A stretch of 64,000 bases of DNA, from assembly GCF_019977735.1 (NCBI RefSeq), contig NZ_AP025018.1:3596001-3660000 (forward strand), in the 5' to 3' direction. The notes beneath the pieces were generated by a model. The model ran no database searches and was not told the origin of the DNA. It saw nothing but the letters and a program-made list of their open reading frames with translations. The translations under genes were made by a program, and so were the position numbers. The DNA comes from Calothrix sp. PCC 7716 (GTDB lineage: Bacteria; Cyanobacteriota; Cyanobacteriia; Cyanobacteriales; Nostocaceae). Shown here piece by piece: positions 42,793-53,587 of this stretch. Position 1 is the first letter of the stretch. Each line of letters starts with the position of its first letter.

Positions 42793-43917
42793 ATGTATCA
42801 TTCCTCAGCCTCCCCTTCTCCTAACAATACGTACATTCGTCCTGCTCGACGCGGTAAGCATAAAATTTTTATTGGAATGGCGCCTGGTGTAGGCAAAACC
42901 TATAAAATGCTTGAAGAAGCGCATCAACTCAAGGCAGAGGGAATTGATGTAGTTGTTGGTATTCTTGAAACGCACGGACGTAAAGAAACAGCAGAAAAAG
43001 CGACTGGACTCGAAACAATTCAACGCAAAGCCATTTTTTACCAAAACGTCACCTTAGAAGAGTTTGACACCGATGCAGTTTTAGAACGCTGCCCACAACT
43101 AGTTTTAGTAGACGAACTAGCTCATACCAACGTCCCTGGTTCAGCGTGCGAAAAGCGTTACCAAGATGTAGAAGTTATTTTGCAAGCAGGAATAGACGTT
43201 TACTCAACTGTTAATATTCAACACTTAGAAAGCTTAAATGATTTAGTCGCAAGGATTACAGGTGTTGTAGTTCGCGAACGTATTCCCGACCGTCTACTCG
43301 ATGAAGCAGATGCAGTGGTAGTAATAGATGTCACACCAGAAACTTTAGAAGAAAGATTACGAGAAGGCAAAATTTACAGACTCGATAAAATTGAGCAGTC
43401 ACTAGAGAATTTTTTCCAGCGACGTAATTTAATTTCACTGCGAGAACTCGCGTTACGGGAAGTTGCAGATACAGTAGAAGACGATGGAAACGCTTCTAAC
43501 TTGGCTGGTTTAAGCTGTAATATCCACGAAAGAGTTTTAGTTTGTATTTCGACGTATCCTAATTCTATGCAATTATTACGTCGTGGCGCCAGAATTGCCA
43601 GCTACATGAATGCTCGCTTATACACAGTATTTGTTGCAGACCCCGACCGTTTTTTAAGCAAGGAAGAAAGTTTACACATAGAAACCTGTGAAAAACTCTG
43701 TAAAGAATTTGGTGGTAAATTCGTCAAAGCTAACAGTCATAGCGTAGCCACAGAAATAGCCAAAATAGCATCTGACCTTCACATTACTCAAATAGTTATC
43801 GGTGAAAGTCAACAGTCCGGATGGAATCGATTTTTTAAACGCTCCTTCACCCAACGCCTAATGGAACTAATACGACACCAAAACATCGACCTACATATCA
43901 TCGCTACCGAAAAATAA
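42793..43917 (+). CDS. kdpD: KdpD N-terminal sensor domain protein, stand-alone
   Basis: A 374-residue protein equal to the cytoplasmic N-terminal part of KdpD. Residues about 19-230 are the KdpD domain with an ATP-site KIFIGMAPGVGKTYKMLEE, LVLVDELAHTNVPGS and DVYSTVNIQHLESLNDLV. Residues about 245-374 form a UspA-like domain (RVLVCISTYPNSMQLLRRGA, QIVIGESQQSGWNRF). The membrane spans and histidine kinase of full KdpD are absent, as reported for Anabaena KdpD. The kdp potassium-pump genes are not in this window. It may regulate K+ or stress responses through ATP binding. Confidence 0.9.
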   Translation: MYHSSASPSPNNTYIRPARRGKHKIFIGMAPGVGKTYKMLEEAHQLKAEGIDVVVGILETHGRKETAEKATGLETIQRKAIFYQNVTLEEFDTDAVLERCPQLVLVDELAHTNVPGSACEKRYQDVEVILQAGIDVYSTVNIQHLESLNDLVARITGVVVRERIPDRLLDEADAVVVIDVTPETLEERLREGKIYRLDKIEQSLENFFQRRNLISLRELALREVADTVEDDGNASNLAGLSCNIHERVLVCISTYPNSMQLLRRGARIASYMNARLYTVFVADPDRFLSKEESLHIETCEKLCKEFGGKFVKANSHSVATEIAKIASDLHITQIVIGESQQSGWNRFFKRSFTQRLMELIRHQNIDLHIIATEK

Positions 43918-43935
43918 CCCACACATTTTATACAC

Positions 43936-43960
43936 GTGGCACAGGCATCTTGCCTGTGCA
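43936..43960. repeat. Type A hairpin
   Basis: GTGGCACAGGCATCTTGCCT plus GTGCA, about 18 bp after the KdpD-like gene. Confidence 0.75.
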
Positions 43961-44022
43961 GTGCAGTTTTCTAACATATGAATTATTATTTTTATACTGC
44001 AAACGGTTAAAATATAAGTATT

Positions 44023-44051
44023 ATGTCATGCTGAGGAACGAAGCATCTTAA
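44023..44051. repeat. Inverted copy of the 28-nt repeat at 29131
   Basis: TTATGTCATGCTGAGGAACG then AAGCATCTT. It matches 29131-29159 in reverse orientation at 28 of 29 positions. A CACAGAGACACAGAG motif follows 50 bp later, also shared with the 29.4-kb region. Confidence 0.85.
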
Positions 44052-44194
44052 AATTGTAACTTTGTTTAAAAGTAAAGTTCTAACCCATCATTGAGTATAC
44101 CACAGAGACACAGAGTTAGAGAAACTTTACCAAAAAGTACATAAAGAAATACTTCAAAAGTGATTTTTTCAAATTCATCTAAATCAACATAAAT

Positions 44195-44407
44195 TCAATT
44201 CCCTTTCTCAACATTTTCAATAGCTTTAATCAGACGTGCTTTATTCGCCTTAGATTTTAATAAATAAGTATTTGCATCTTCTTCAATTTCTTTTTCAAAT
44301 AACACAATAACTTCTACAACAGTTCCTTCTGGAAGTTCTTTGACAAATAATTCTATTTTCCCATCTTTTCCGACCACAGCTTTTTGTTTAATTGCATTCA
44401 GCATCAT
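44195..44407 (-). pseudogene. Antitoxin gene with a premature TGA
   Basis: A 70-residue frame, MMLNAIKQKAVVGKDGKIEL then FVKELPEGTVVEVIVL and AIENVEKGN, followed by TGA. Reading past the TGA in the same frame gives IYVDLDEFEK, which is how these cyanobacterial YefM/RelB-like antitoxins continue (usually VEKGNLIYVDLDEYEK). A single T to G change of a Leu codon TTA would create the stop. The toxin-binding tail is thereby lost, and no toxin gene follows on the minus strand. Confidence 0.75.
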
Positions 44408-44570
44408 CTTACTAGAGTTAATGTACTACATGCTTAAGAACGGTAGGCTGAAAATAGTCGCAATCCCTACTATCGCTTTTTGTTTAATTCCACTAAGCAT
44501 ATAACTGATATCTTGAATTTAGCTAATGCTATTGTACCATATTTGAAGTTTAATTATGCTAGGTTGGGAA

Positions 44571-44598
44571 GGACGGGCAGGGATGCCCGTTCCACAAG
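44571..44598. repeat. Type A hairpin after chlN
   Basis: GGACGGGCAGGGATGCCCGT plus TCCACAAG, 20 bp downstream of the chlN stop codon on the minus strand; a plausible terminator. Confidence 0.82.
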
Positions 44599-44618
44599 AT
44601 TTGCTCTAGAAGATAAAT

Positions 44619-46049
<1,431 letters not shown>

Positions 46050-46150
46050 TCAGTAATCAGGAGTCAGGAGTTGGAGTTATAAGTTATGAGTTATTACTGA
46101 AGATTGAAGATTTATAGAGTTATAAGTTACGAGTCACCAACTCCCAACTC

Positions 46151-46213
46151 CTGACCCCCTGACCCCCTGACCTCCTGACCTCCTGACCCCCTGACCTCCT
46201 GACCTCCTGACCC
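46151..46213. repeat. 8-bp tandem array CTGACCYC x8
   Basis: Eight copies of CTGACCCC/CTGACCTC run up to the stop codon of the DUF5331 gene. Just to the left (46040-46150), imperfect inverted pieces such as GGAGTCAGGAGTTGG and CCAACTCCCAACTCC can form a long stem. The array lies within the chlL-chlN transcription unit and could affect the relative expression of chlN. Confidence 0.88.
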
Positions 46214-46975
46214 TTATCCGTTGGGGAAGAGACGAGCTATTTCTGAGTCTTCTTCAAAACTAGCGCCGAAATCCCCATCTTCACTTTGCTGAGTTTTTGT
46301 TTCTTCGCTCCAAACGTCGATTAACACGTCGCTAAATCCGTGGTCGTCATCTGAAGTGTTGAGGTCTTCAAGTTCGTTGTAACTATCATTTTTTAGTGGC
46401 AAATCACTGTCAAAAGAGATATCACCACCAAAATCGTCATCTGATGATACTGAAGACAATTTTTGTGCTGTTTCTTCTACGTTGGCGCCAACACCATTTA
46501 GAGACATGGTATGTATCTCATTGGTATCAACAGCATCGATTGAGAAACTATTCCTAACTGTCCCTGTTTCAAAGCCACTGGTAAGAATTCCTGGTGCATC
46601 ATCAACTTCAATTGATTGGCTTTCTTGTCCAGCCAACGATTCATCAATTGATTCATTTATAACCATATTGCTATCTTGCTGATAAGCTATGGAATGATTA
46701 CCTAGTGCAACATTTGGGTCAAAGTGTAAACCTAGTACTTCGACGAGGGTATCGGCATCTGGGTTCAATTTTGAAAAGGGTAACATCAACTGAGCTAATT
46801 TTGGCTCTAGCGCGTTTGCTACACCCAAAATAAGGTAACTGGATGGACGTTTGCCACCATCAGGTGTGTAAACCGATTCCACTTGCATCTGCAAGCTTAT
46901 CCATTCATGGTTAGCTTGAAAAAATTGCAACCACTTTTGTTTCAACGATTCTGTAAAACTGTAAAAGAATGCCAT
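46214..46975 (-). CDS. DUF5331 protein between chlL and chlN
   Basis: A 253-residue protein conserved between chlL and chlN in cyanobacteria. The N-terminal about 95 residues are structured (MAFFYSFTESLKQKWLQFFQ, SSYLILGVANALEPKLAQLM, LVEVLGLHFDPNVALG). The rest is acidic and low-complexity (DSDLPLKNDSYNELEDLNTS), ending in the conserved DSEIARLFPNG. The placement suggests a role with the dark chlorophyll reductase, perhaps in its assembly or oxygen protection, but this is inference. There is no signal peptide. Confidence 0.85.
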   Translation of the reverse strand: MAFFYSFTESLKQKWLQFFQANHEWISLQMQVESVYTPDGGKRPSSYLILGVANALEPKLAQLMLPFSKLNPDADTLVEVLGLHFDPNVALGNHSIAYQQDSNMVINESIDESLAGQESQSIEVDDAPGILTSGFETGTVRNSFSIDAVDTNEIHTMSLNGVGANVEETAQKLSSVSSDDDFGGDISFDSDLPLKNDSYNELEDLNTSDDDHGFSDVLIDVWSEETKTQQSEDGDFGASFEEDSEIARLFPNG

Positions 46976-47004
46976 ATAGCCCCATCCCGAAAAGAAATAA
47001 TGAT

Positions 47005-47871
47005 TTATACAATCATCAAGTCTAATTGCTCTTCCGGATTAGTGACTGCGGGTTTACCCGGATTTAAGTAAAAATCTGATAACAAAGAGAATAAATCTCT
47101 ATCTTGGGCATCGTTAGGCACAACTCCTTCCGGACGCGCTAAAATTTGGTCGGCGATGCTGAGATAGTAGTCACACACGTAATTTAACGAGGGGTCATGT
47201 TCTGCCATCTCGAATAATGTTTTACCTTTAACGCGAGAAACACGAATGTCTTCTATCAATGGCAAAACTTCCAAGACTGGCATGGGTACTGCTTCGATGT
47301 ATTTTTCTATCAAATCCCGCTTGCTGGTACGGTTGCCAATCAACCCTGCTAAACGCAATGGGTGGGTGCGTGCTTTTTCACGTACCGAAGCGGCAATGCG
47401 ATTAGCTGCAAACAATGCGTCAAAACCGTTGTCTGTAACAATCATACAGTAGTCCGCATAGTTTAAAGGCGCCGCAAAACCACCACAAACTACGTCACCA
47501 AGAACATCAAACAAAATCACATCGTATTCATCAAAAGCGTTGAGTTCTTTCAGTAATTTCACTGTCTCCCCAACTACATAACCACCACATCCGGCGCCTG
47601 CTGGAGGCCCACCTGCTTCGACGCAATCTACACCACCGTAACCCTTATAAATTACATCTTCGGGCCAAACGTCTTCGTAGTGATAGTCTTTTTCTTGCAG
47701 TGTATCAATAATTGTGGGAATTAAGAATCCAGTTAGAGTAAATGTACTATCGTGTTTTGGGTCACAGCCTATTTGTAATACCTTTTTACCGCGCTTGGCT
47801 AGAGCAACAGAAATATTACAACTAGTTGTAGATTTACCGATGCCACCTTTTCCATAAACTGCTAGTTTCAC
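47005..47871 (-). CDS. chlL: Light-independent protochlorophyllide reductase iron-sulfur ATPase
   Basis: 288 residues from GTG 47871 ([15 protein letters not shown]), preceded by AGAGG. The ORF extends 43 codons further upstream, but 288 residues is the standard ChlL length. It is a NifH-like homodimer with P-loop [13 protein letters not shown], switch [14 protein letters not shown] and [4Fe-4S] cysteines in [14 protein letters not shown] and [16 protein letters not shown]. It passes electrons to the ChlN/ChlB complex with ATP hydrolysis. The enzyme is oxygen-sensitive. The roughly 370-bp leader upstream likely carries regulation. Confidence 0.97.
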   Translation of the reverse strand: MKLAVYGKGGIGKSTTSCNISVALAKRGKKVLQIGCDPKHDSTFTLTGFLIPTIIDTLQEKDYHYEDVWPEDVIYKGYGGVDCVEAGGPPAGAGCGGYVVGETVKLLKELNAFDEYDVILFDVLGDVVCGGFAAPLNYADYCMIVTDNGFDALFAANRIAASVREKARTHPLRLAGLIGNRTSKRDLIEKYIEAVPMPVLEVLPLIEDIRVSRVKGKTLFEMAEHDPSLNYVCDYYLSIADQILARPEGVVPNDAQDRDLFSLLSDFYLNPGKPAVTNPEEQLDLMIV

Positions 47872-48245
47872 GTCTTTACCTCTTAATTCTTGTTTATAAA
47901 ACTTTGTGTCTTGAAGCTTTAATGGTTCATGAGTGTCATTATTGTTCAATTCACTCAGGAAATAAAGGGACTTGCTCTGTGAATAGTAGTCTAATTCCAA
48001 GTGCTTGTACTCATTAACTTCTTTTTTGTCACATATCTTCTTAAATTAAGCAAATAAAGTTACAAAATGTTTTTAAAGTATCTTTATATAATTTATTTAC
48101 TAAAAATAGTTACAATACACAAAAACCTAAAACCCATAATATAAAAGCCTTTTAAGCTCGCATCTTTAGGATGGTAGTATGAGTAATAGTCATGAAAATG
48201 CAGTAAGTGTAAATAATTATCACAATTGGAGAATAATCCCCCCTA
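47872..48245. other. chlL leader/promoter region
   Basis: 374 bp. An in-frame extension of chlL ([15 protein letters not shown]...) is readable but ends at the GTG start with a proper Shine-Dalgarno, so it is treated as leader. No NtcA-type GTA-N8-TAC site was convincingly found. Confidence 0.4.
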
Positions 48246-48411
48246 GCCCCCCTTAATAAGGGGGGAACAAGAAAAAACAACAAATTCTTAGCCCCCCTTA
48301 GTAAGGGGGGAACAAGAAAAAACAACAAATTCTTAGCCCTAGCTTAATAAGGGGGGAACAAGAAAAAACAACAAATTCTTAGCCCCCCTTAGTAAGGGGG
48401 GTTGGGGGGAT
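48246..48411. repeat. 45-bp tandem repeats with CCCCCCTTARTAAGGGGGG hairpins
   Basis: Three full units (48246, 48291, 48336; the third 46 bp and degenerate in its first ten bases) and a partial fourth. Each has a hairpin GCCCCCCTTAGTAAGGGGGG then AACAAGAAAAAACAACAAAT and TCTTA. The last unit overlaps the 3' end of the Trp-rich protein gene. Confidence 0.92.
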
Positions 48412-48651
48412 CAATTCCATATCTTCTAAAGTTAACCAACCTGGGCGCCAAAGTTCCTGGTCTTGCAACATCTTGGCGTTCGTCCAAAACCGAACGTTCG
48501 GGTCACAAGATGAAACCATTTCGGCATAAACCCATTTTCCCTGGTTTTTACGGTTGACGACTTCAAAGTGGCGCCAACCATCAACTTTTTTTTGTGATGT
48601 CCATTTTGAACCGAGTAAATACGGAAACTTTTGTTTTTTTGATTTAGGCAT
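48379..48651 (-). CDS. TIGR02450 family Trp-rich protein
   Basis: A 90-residue protein, MPKSKKQKFPYLLGSKWTSQ then KKVDGWRHFEVVNRKNQGKW and VRFWTNAKMLQDQELWRPGW. Six tryptophans in about 70 residues with the GSKWT and GWRHFEV motifs match the small Trp-rich family of cyanobacteria and gamma-proteobacteria, whose function is unknown. The last ten residues (IPPTPLTKGG) come entirely from the adjacent repeat, so the original stop was replaced by repeat sequence. Confidence 0.85.
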   Translation of the reverse strand: MPKSKKQKFPYLLGSKWTSQKKVDGWRHFEVVNRKNQGKWVYAEMVSSCDPNVRFWTNAKMLQDQELWRPGWLTLEDMELIPPTPLTKGG

Positions 48652-48824
48652 AATTATTTAGATTGTCACTCAAAAAAAATATTAATAAATGTTAAGTCTT
48701 ATTAATTATAGTAAAGAATGGTCACTATAGAAAATTTAGATATACACAAACGATATATAAGTTAAGCTTGCTAGGTTGATTATTAGGTACGATAACTGCA
48801 ATGTCTAACTGAGCAGGGCTATTT

Positions 48825-49904
48825 ATGAGCAGTTCGCCTACCACTTTAAAAGTTTCTTCTGAATCTACTACAGTTAACTGGTCTTCATTACTTCAACAAA
48901 TTCTCGACCATCAATCATTATCGCGCCAACAAGCTGTTGAGTTGATGCAGGGTTGGTTGAACGAAGCTATACCCCTAGAATTATCAGGAGCAATATTAAT
49001 TGGACTTCAAGCCAAAGGTGTGTCTTGCGACGAATTAGCAGGAATGGCGCAAGTACTACAATCTCTGTCGGTGAGCGAAGGTTCAATAGAAGCTACAACT
49101 ACTCCTTTAATTGATACTTGTGGCACTGGAGGTGATGGCGCCTCTACATTTAATATTTCGACGGCGGTAGCATTTGTTGCAGCAGCAGCAGGTGTGCGAG
49201 TTGCTAAACATGGTAATCGCTCCGCATCAAGTCGAGTTGGCAGCGCGGATGTACTAGAATATTTAGGTGTAAATTTAAGTGCCCCTAGCGATAAGGTGCA
49301 AGCTGCTGTAGATTCTGTAGGTATAAGTTTTTTGTTTGCTCCTGGTTGGCATCCAGCAATGAAGGCAGTAGCAGGAATAAGAAAGAATTTAAAGGTAAGA
49401 ACTGTATTTAACTTGCTAGGTCCTTTAGTAAACCCAATGCGTCCAACTGGGCAGGTAATGGGAGTATATACCCCTAAATTACTAGAAACGATTGCGAATG
49501 CGATGCTGCAATTAGGAACGCATAAAGCTATTGTTTTAAATGGACGCGAAGGACTCGATGAGGCTTCTTTAGGAGATTTAACTGATTTAGCAGTTCTTAG
49601 TGATGGTAAGGTAGAGATGAAAACACTTGACCCTCAAGCTTTGGGACTTGTAAAGGTGCCTGTCACGGAACTGCGAGGTGGAGATGTTGAAGAAAATGCT
49701 GATATTTTGAAAGCTGTGTTACAGGGTAAAGGCACAACCGCACAAACTTCTGTTGTTGCGCTTAATGCTGGGTTAGCGCTAGAAGTAGGAGATGCTGTAC
49801 CTTGGGGTGAGCATCAAAAAGGTACAGAGTTAGCACTCGATATTTTGGCTAGCGGCGCAGCTTGGGATAAATTGGAATGCTTGGTCGAGTTTCTACGGTC
49901 TTAG
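48825..49904 (+). CDS. trpD: Anthranilate phosphoribosyltransferase
   Basis: A 359-residue enzyme transferring phosphoribose from PRPP to anthranilate in tryptophan synthesis. It has the PRPP-binding loop [35 protein letters not shown], the second loop [20 protein letters not shown] and the [16 protein letters not shown] motif. Length matches cyanobacterial TrpD, with a slightly extended N-terminus ([16 protein letters not shown]). Its last 56 bases overlap the convergent protease gene. No other trp gene is nearby, as is normal for cyanobacteria with scattered trp genes. Confidence 0.96.
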   Translation: MSSSPTTLKVSSESTTVNWSSLLQQILDHQSLSRQQAVELMQGWLNEAIPLELSGAILIGLQAKGVSCDELAGMAQVLQSLSVSEGSIEATTTPLIDTCGTGGDGASTFNISTAVAFVAAAAGVRVAKHGNRSASSRVGSADVLEYLGVNLSAPSDKVQAAVDSVGISFLFAPGWHPAMKAVAGIRKNLKVRTVFNLLGPLVNPMRPTGQVMGVYTPKLLETIANAMLQLGTHKAIVLNGREGLDEASLGDLTDLAVLSDGKVEMKTLDPQALGLVKVPVTELRGGDVEENADILKAVLQGKGTTAQTSVVALNAGLALEVGDAVPWGEHQKGTELALDILASGAAWDKLECLVEFLRS

Positions 49905-50913
49905 TATCGGTGGGAGTATGAGGTCGAAATTGGACGACATCGCGCTTGATAGTTATGTCGTAGTCTCCAAAAAAGTCGTGTCCTAAAAGTCCAGTTTCTA
50001 GTCCTGCTCCTGCGATGGCAACTGGAATTTGTCCAACTTTGACTTCGCCAACTTCCATTGAATTTACATAACCTATGGGAAAAGTTACTGCTTTGGAACT
50101 AGCGGTATTAGCTTTAGCTTGACCAACAGGTACAATTGAAAGGGAGTCAGCCATTTGTTGAGTGATAACAGTTCCACTGGCGCCTGTATCGACTATCATC
50201 TCAAAATTTTGATTGCCGTTAAATTTGACTTCAATAACTGGTGTACCTCCCATCCTGCGTTTAATTGGGACTGTAATTACTTGTTCTTCTGTTTCTTGGT
50301 TAATAAAAGCTTCGGGGGGAATAATTGGTTGAACTTGCTGCTCAACTTGTGGTTGCTTGGGTTTGAGTGCGAAAACTGGAGCAATAATTTTTTGAGGTTT
50401 AGGAGCAGTTGCAATTTTGGCGTTCGCTTGAACTTGTGGTCTGTTCATAGTTTCAGGAACGACAACAACTTGAGTCACTTGGGGTTGTGGGGTTGGTTTT
50501 GCGGTCGCAATGGTTCTCAGTTGTGCAAGCTTTGCTCTTTGTTGGTACTCGCTAATTTTTTGCTGTGCGATTGAATAATAAGGGTCATCGCGTTGGACTT
50601 GTTTCATTAGCGCAACTGCGTCTTGATATTGACCAGCGACTAACAGCCAATCATTAACCGATTGAGCCGATTGACTTATAGTATATGCACCAGCCGCTTT
50701 ATCTAAACCTAACTCAAACGTTTTGGCTTGGTCTATGGTTTGAGGCACCGACGAAGATGTTGAAGTGGAATTTTCCACTACTATTTGACCGTCAGTCTCT
50801 GTAGTCGCCGACATTGAAACAGATTGCCTTTCACTTTTAATTTGAGTTTGCTTGTCACAACTAGTAGTCAGGACTGCTATCGTAACTAATATTAGGTACC
50901 ACGAGTTACGCAT
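49849..50913 (-). CDS. Retropepsin-like aspartyl protease, probable lipoprotein
   Basis: A 354-residue protein. The N-terminus [22 protein letters not shown] is a signal peptide with a Cys that may be lipidated, though TTSC is a weak lipobox. A tetratricopeptide-like helical segment follows (residues about 65-125; [20 protein letters not shown]), then a Pro/Gln/Val-rich linker. The C-terminal aspartyl protease fold (about 220-335) has the single active-site motif [15 protein letters not shown] and the later [14 protein letters not shown]. As in retropepsins, it would dimerise. The 3' end overlaps trpD by 56 bp tail-to-tail. Confidence 0.86.
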   Translation of the reverse strand: MRNSWYLILVTIAVLTTSCDKQTQIKSERQSVSMSATTETDGQIVVENSTSTSSSVPQTIDQAKTFELGLDKAAGAYTISQSAQSVNDWLLVAGQYQDAVALMKQVQRDDPYYSIAQQKISEYQQRAKLAQLRTIATAKPTPQPQVTQVVVVPETMNRPQVQANAKIATAPKPQKIIAPVFALKPKQPQVEQQVQPIIPPEAFINQETEEQVITVPIKRRMGGTPVIEVKFNGNQNFEMIVDTGASGTVITQQMADSLSIVPVGQAKANTASSKAVTFPIGYVNSMEVGEVKVGQIPVAIAGAGLETGLLGHDFFGDYDITIKRDVVQFRPHTPTDTKTVETRPSIPIYPKLRR

Positions 50914-51050
50914 CGAAGTAATTAGATTTTTGCTCTTATAGTTTAAATTCTACCTGCTTTCCAACGCTCGACAAAATCCAATAAATATACTTATGGCATA
51001 ATTAACCATCGGAACCATTCGCTCTCAAATAATCTAACTCTTTTTTCTCA

Positions 51051-52226
51051 ATGCAGCATATGTCACTGTCTGACGCTATACCTGCTTTACTCGTACTAGC
51101 AGATGGAACATCTTATCGTGGCTGGTCTTTTGGCGCCATTGGTACCACTATTGGAGAAGTAGTCTTCAATACAGGTATGACGGGATATCAAGAAGTCCTG
51201 ACAGACCCTAGCTACTGTGGTCAGATAGTTCTTTTTACCTATCCAGAATTGGGAAACACTGGTGTCAATCCTCTTGATGAAGAATCTGACCGTCCACAGG
51301 TTCGCGGCGCCATAGCTCGTAACATTTGCCACCGTCCTAGTAACTGGCGTTCTACCCAGTCACTGTCCGATTACCTAAAACAGCACCAAATACCTGGTAT
51401 TTATGGTATAGATACACGCGCACTAACTCGTAAAATCCGTAATTTTGGAGCAATGAACGGCGGTATCTCAACGTCCATTCTCGACGAGAACGAATTACTT
51501 GAACAAATTCAAGCGGCGCCGAATATGGAAGGTTTGAACTTGGTGCGTGAAGTAACAACACAATCTGTATACGAATGGTCAGACCCAACTACAGCGGTTT
51601 GGGAATTTAACCCTAAATGTCAAAGTGATTCAAAAAATAGTTTTACAGTTGTAGCTTTAGATTTTGGCGTAAAACGTAACATTCTGAGACGATTAGCTTC
51701 TTACGGTTGCCGTGTTGTTGTTGTTCCCGCCACTACAAGTGCAGAAGAGATTTTAAAATATAACCCAGATGGTATATTTCTCTCGAATGGGCCAGGAGAC
51801 CCTGCGACTGTTTTAGAGGGTATTGCGACGACGAAGGCATTACTCGAAGCCGAAAAGCCAATGTTTGGAATTTGTATGGGACACCAAATTTTAGGTCACG
51901 CATTAGGGGCAGAAACCTTTAAGCTAAAATTTGGGCATCGCGGTTTAAATCAACCCGCAGGCTTAACTGAAAAAATAGAAATTACCAGTCAAAATCACAG
52001 CTTTGCGATAAACCCAGACTCATTACCAACATCCCAGGTCGAAGTCAGTCATTTGAACCTGAACGACCGCACAGTAGCAGGTGTTCGTCACAAACAACTG
52101 CCAGTATTCTCAGTGCAGTATCATCCCGAAGCGAGTCCTGGACCCCACGATGCTGATTACTTGTTTGAGCAATTTGTGGAAGAAATGAGCAAAGCAAGAC
52201 AGTCACAAACGGCAAATGTTTGTTGA
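51051..52226 (+). CDS. carA: Carbamoyl-phosphate synthase small subunit
   Basis: A 391-residue glutaminase subunit that hydrolyses glutamine and channels ammonia to CarB for arginine and pyrimidine synthesis. The N-terminal domain has [20 protein letters not shown] and the class I glutamine amidotransferase domain has the nucleophile in [15 protein letters not shown], with the His and Glu in [24 protein letters not shown] is also present. Length matches. A second ATG three codons in is equally possible. The STAS gene follows at 95 bp on the same strand. Confidence 0.96.
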   Translation: MQHMSLSDAIPALLVLADGTSYRGWSFGAIGTTIGEVVFNTGMTGYQEVLTDPSYCGQIVLFTYPELGNTGVNPLDEESDRPQVRGAIARNICHRPSNWRSTQSLSDYLKQHQIPGIYGIDTRALTRKIRNFGAMNGGISTSILDENELLEQIQAAPNMEGLNLVREVTTQSVYEWSDPTTAVWEFNPKCQSDSKNSFTVVALDFGVKRNILRRLASYGCRVVVVPATTSAEEILKYNPDGIFLSNGPGDPATVLEGIATTKALLEAEKPMFGICMGHQILGHALGAETFKLKFGHRGLNQPAGLTEKIEITSQNHSFAINPDSLPTSQVEVSHLNLNDRTVAGVRHKQLPVFSVQYHPEASPGPHDADYLFEQFVEEMSKARQSQTANVC

Positions 52227-52320
52227 CCATTGGCAATTAACTTTGTTTCGGGTCTATTATAGACAAAATGCATCAAATTCATCTATACTTGAGCGTTCGT
52301 TTTAAGACGAGGAGGGAGTT

Positions 52321-52683
52321 ATTGCTGAACCACTAAATCTAACCGTTAGCCTGCGAGGTACCCGCGAAGTTCGGGATAACTGTCAGCTATTCCGTCTCAC
52401 AGGCTTATTAGATGCCTTCTCTGAACCGACATTCCGCAAGGTTATTGGAGGCAAAATTGATGATGGTCCAAAGAATATCATCTTAGACCTCTCACAAATT
52501 GATTTTGTAGACAGTTCTGGGTTAGGCGCCCTTGTGCAACTCGCCAAGCAGGCACAGAATAACGAAGGAACCTTACAAATTGTCACAAACGCCCGCGTCA
52601 CTCAAACAGTCAAACTTGTACGTCTAGAGAAATTTCTCGCCCTACAAACAAGTGTTGACGCGGCTTTAGAGAATATCAAGTAG
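52321..52683 (+). CDS. STAS-domain anti-sigma factor antagonist with an apparent ATT start
   Basis: 120 residues. The frame reads IAEPLNLTVSLRGTREVRDN then CQLFRLTGLLDAFSEPTFRK, with the phosphorylatable serine region in LDLSQIDFVDSSGLGALVQL and KLVRLEKFLALQT. It is an SpoIIAA-like STAS protein that binds an anti-sigma kinase. In frame there is a TAA six codons upstream of this start (52303), and no ATG, GTG or TTG until far into the domain. The only initiator in position is ATT at 52321, with AGGAGGG 4 nt before it. Homologues that I recall begin MIAEPLNL with GTG ATT, so here GTG became GTT and ATT may have taken over. Confidence 0.82.
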   Translation: MAEPLNLTVSLRGTREVRDNCQLFRLTGLLDAFSEPTFRKVIGGKIDDGPKNIILDLSQIDFVDSSGLGALVQLAKQAQNNEGTLQIVTNARVTQTVKLVRLEKFLALQTSVDAALENIK

Positions 52684-52717
52684 CTTTGTTGCTTGATTGT
52701 AACGACAAATTACAACC

Positions 52718-52756
52718 AGCTATCCGATGTTAAAAATCTGGATAGCTTTAATTTTT
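52718..52756 (+). terminator. Probable terminator after the STAS gene
   Basis: AGCTATCC (52718-52725) pairs with GGATAGCT (52740-52747), followed by a T-rich stretch, 35 bp after the stop codon. Confidence 0.7.
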
Positions 52757-52961
52757 ACGTAAATTTTAGATATAATAAGCTGTTTAGAGTGTGATAATGC
52801 GCTAAAGTGTTATCTACAGATCGCTTGAATCGTAAAGCCTGATATTAGAAGTAATTTTATGTAATCCCTAATGATGTCTAATTGACCCGTAATGGGAGAT
52901 TGCGGGCAAAGTGTTTAGTTCTACCCCAGCGTTGTGCTGCGTTAATCGCGATATGTAAACA

Positions 52962-53474
52962 GTGAGGAATGATGAATTTGTGAAATTATCGGAGGAACAA
53001 CCATTTGATGATGACTCAGGGACGTCTTGTCGTCATAACCCTTGGAACCAAGTACTGAAAGCAGCTTGTAACAAGTTACCGACTCAAATATCTCTAGCCG
53101 AACTTCGACAAATTTCTCCTACTGCTTTAGCCTATTTGGGGGATGCAGTTTATGAACTGTACTTTAGAATGTACTATCTCCTACCACCGCAGCGAATTGA
53201 TAGTTATCATCGCTCGGTAGTTGCACAAGTACGAGCGGAGATGCAAGCGCGCCATTTACAAGCGTTAGCACCAGAATTGACCGAATTAGAACTAGAAATC
53301 GTCCGTAGAGGCCGCAATGCCACTACCGGAAGACAAAAGCGAGTGAGTGCCGAAACATATCAACAAGCAACAAGCTTAGAGACCTTAGTTGGTTACTTAT
53401 ATTTAACTGACGAAGCGCGTTTAGTAGAACTCCTGCACAAAATACCGACCGAATCAATCGAATCACATATCTAG
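52962..53474 (+). CDS. mrnC: Mini-ribonuclease 3
   Basis: A 170-residue RNase III catalytic domain without a double-stranded RNA-binding domain, the Mini-III type, which matures 23S rRNA ends in Bacillus and in cyanobacteria. Signature segments are ISPTALAYLGDAVYELYFR (metal-binding Asp and Glu) and ATSLETLVGYLYLTDE. An N-terminal tail of about 35 residues (MRNDEFVKLSEEQPF...) precedes the domain. The start is GTG. The rlmB gene follows at 113 bp, so both act on 23S rRNA. Confidence 0.92.
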   Translation: MRNDEFVKLSEEQPFDDDSGTSCRHNPWNQVLKAACNKLPTQISLAELRQISPTALAYLGDAVYELYFRMYYLLPPQRIDSYHRSVVAQVRAEMQARHLQALAPELTELELEIVRRGRNATTGRQKRVSAETYQQATSLETLVGYLYLTDEARLVELLHKIPTESIESHI

Positions 53475-53587
53475 AACAAGTAGTGGTATTTCTACCTAAA
53501 ATAACCTCTTGCGCTTGCATTTGGGTTGAATTGTAGTGATAGAAGTGCCAGAAACGCACATGAAATTAGGGACTTATCATACTTATC

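Noticed and set aside
47872-48000. Longer ChlL starting at 48000
   Set aside because: The extra 43 residues are absent from known ChlL, whereas GTG 47871 has a good ribosome-binding site and gives the usual 288 residues.
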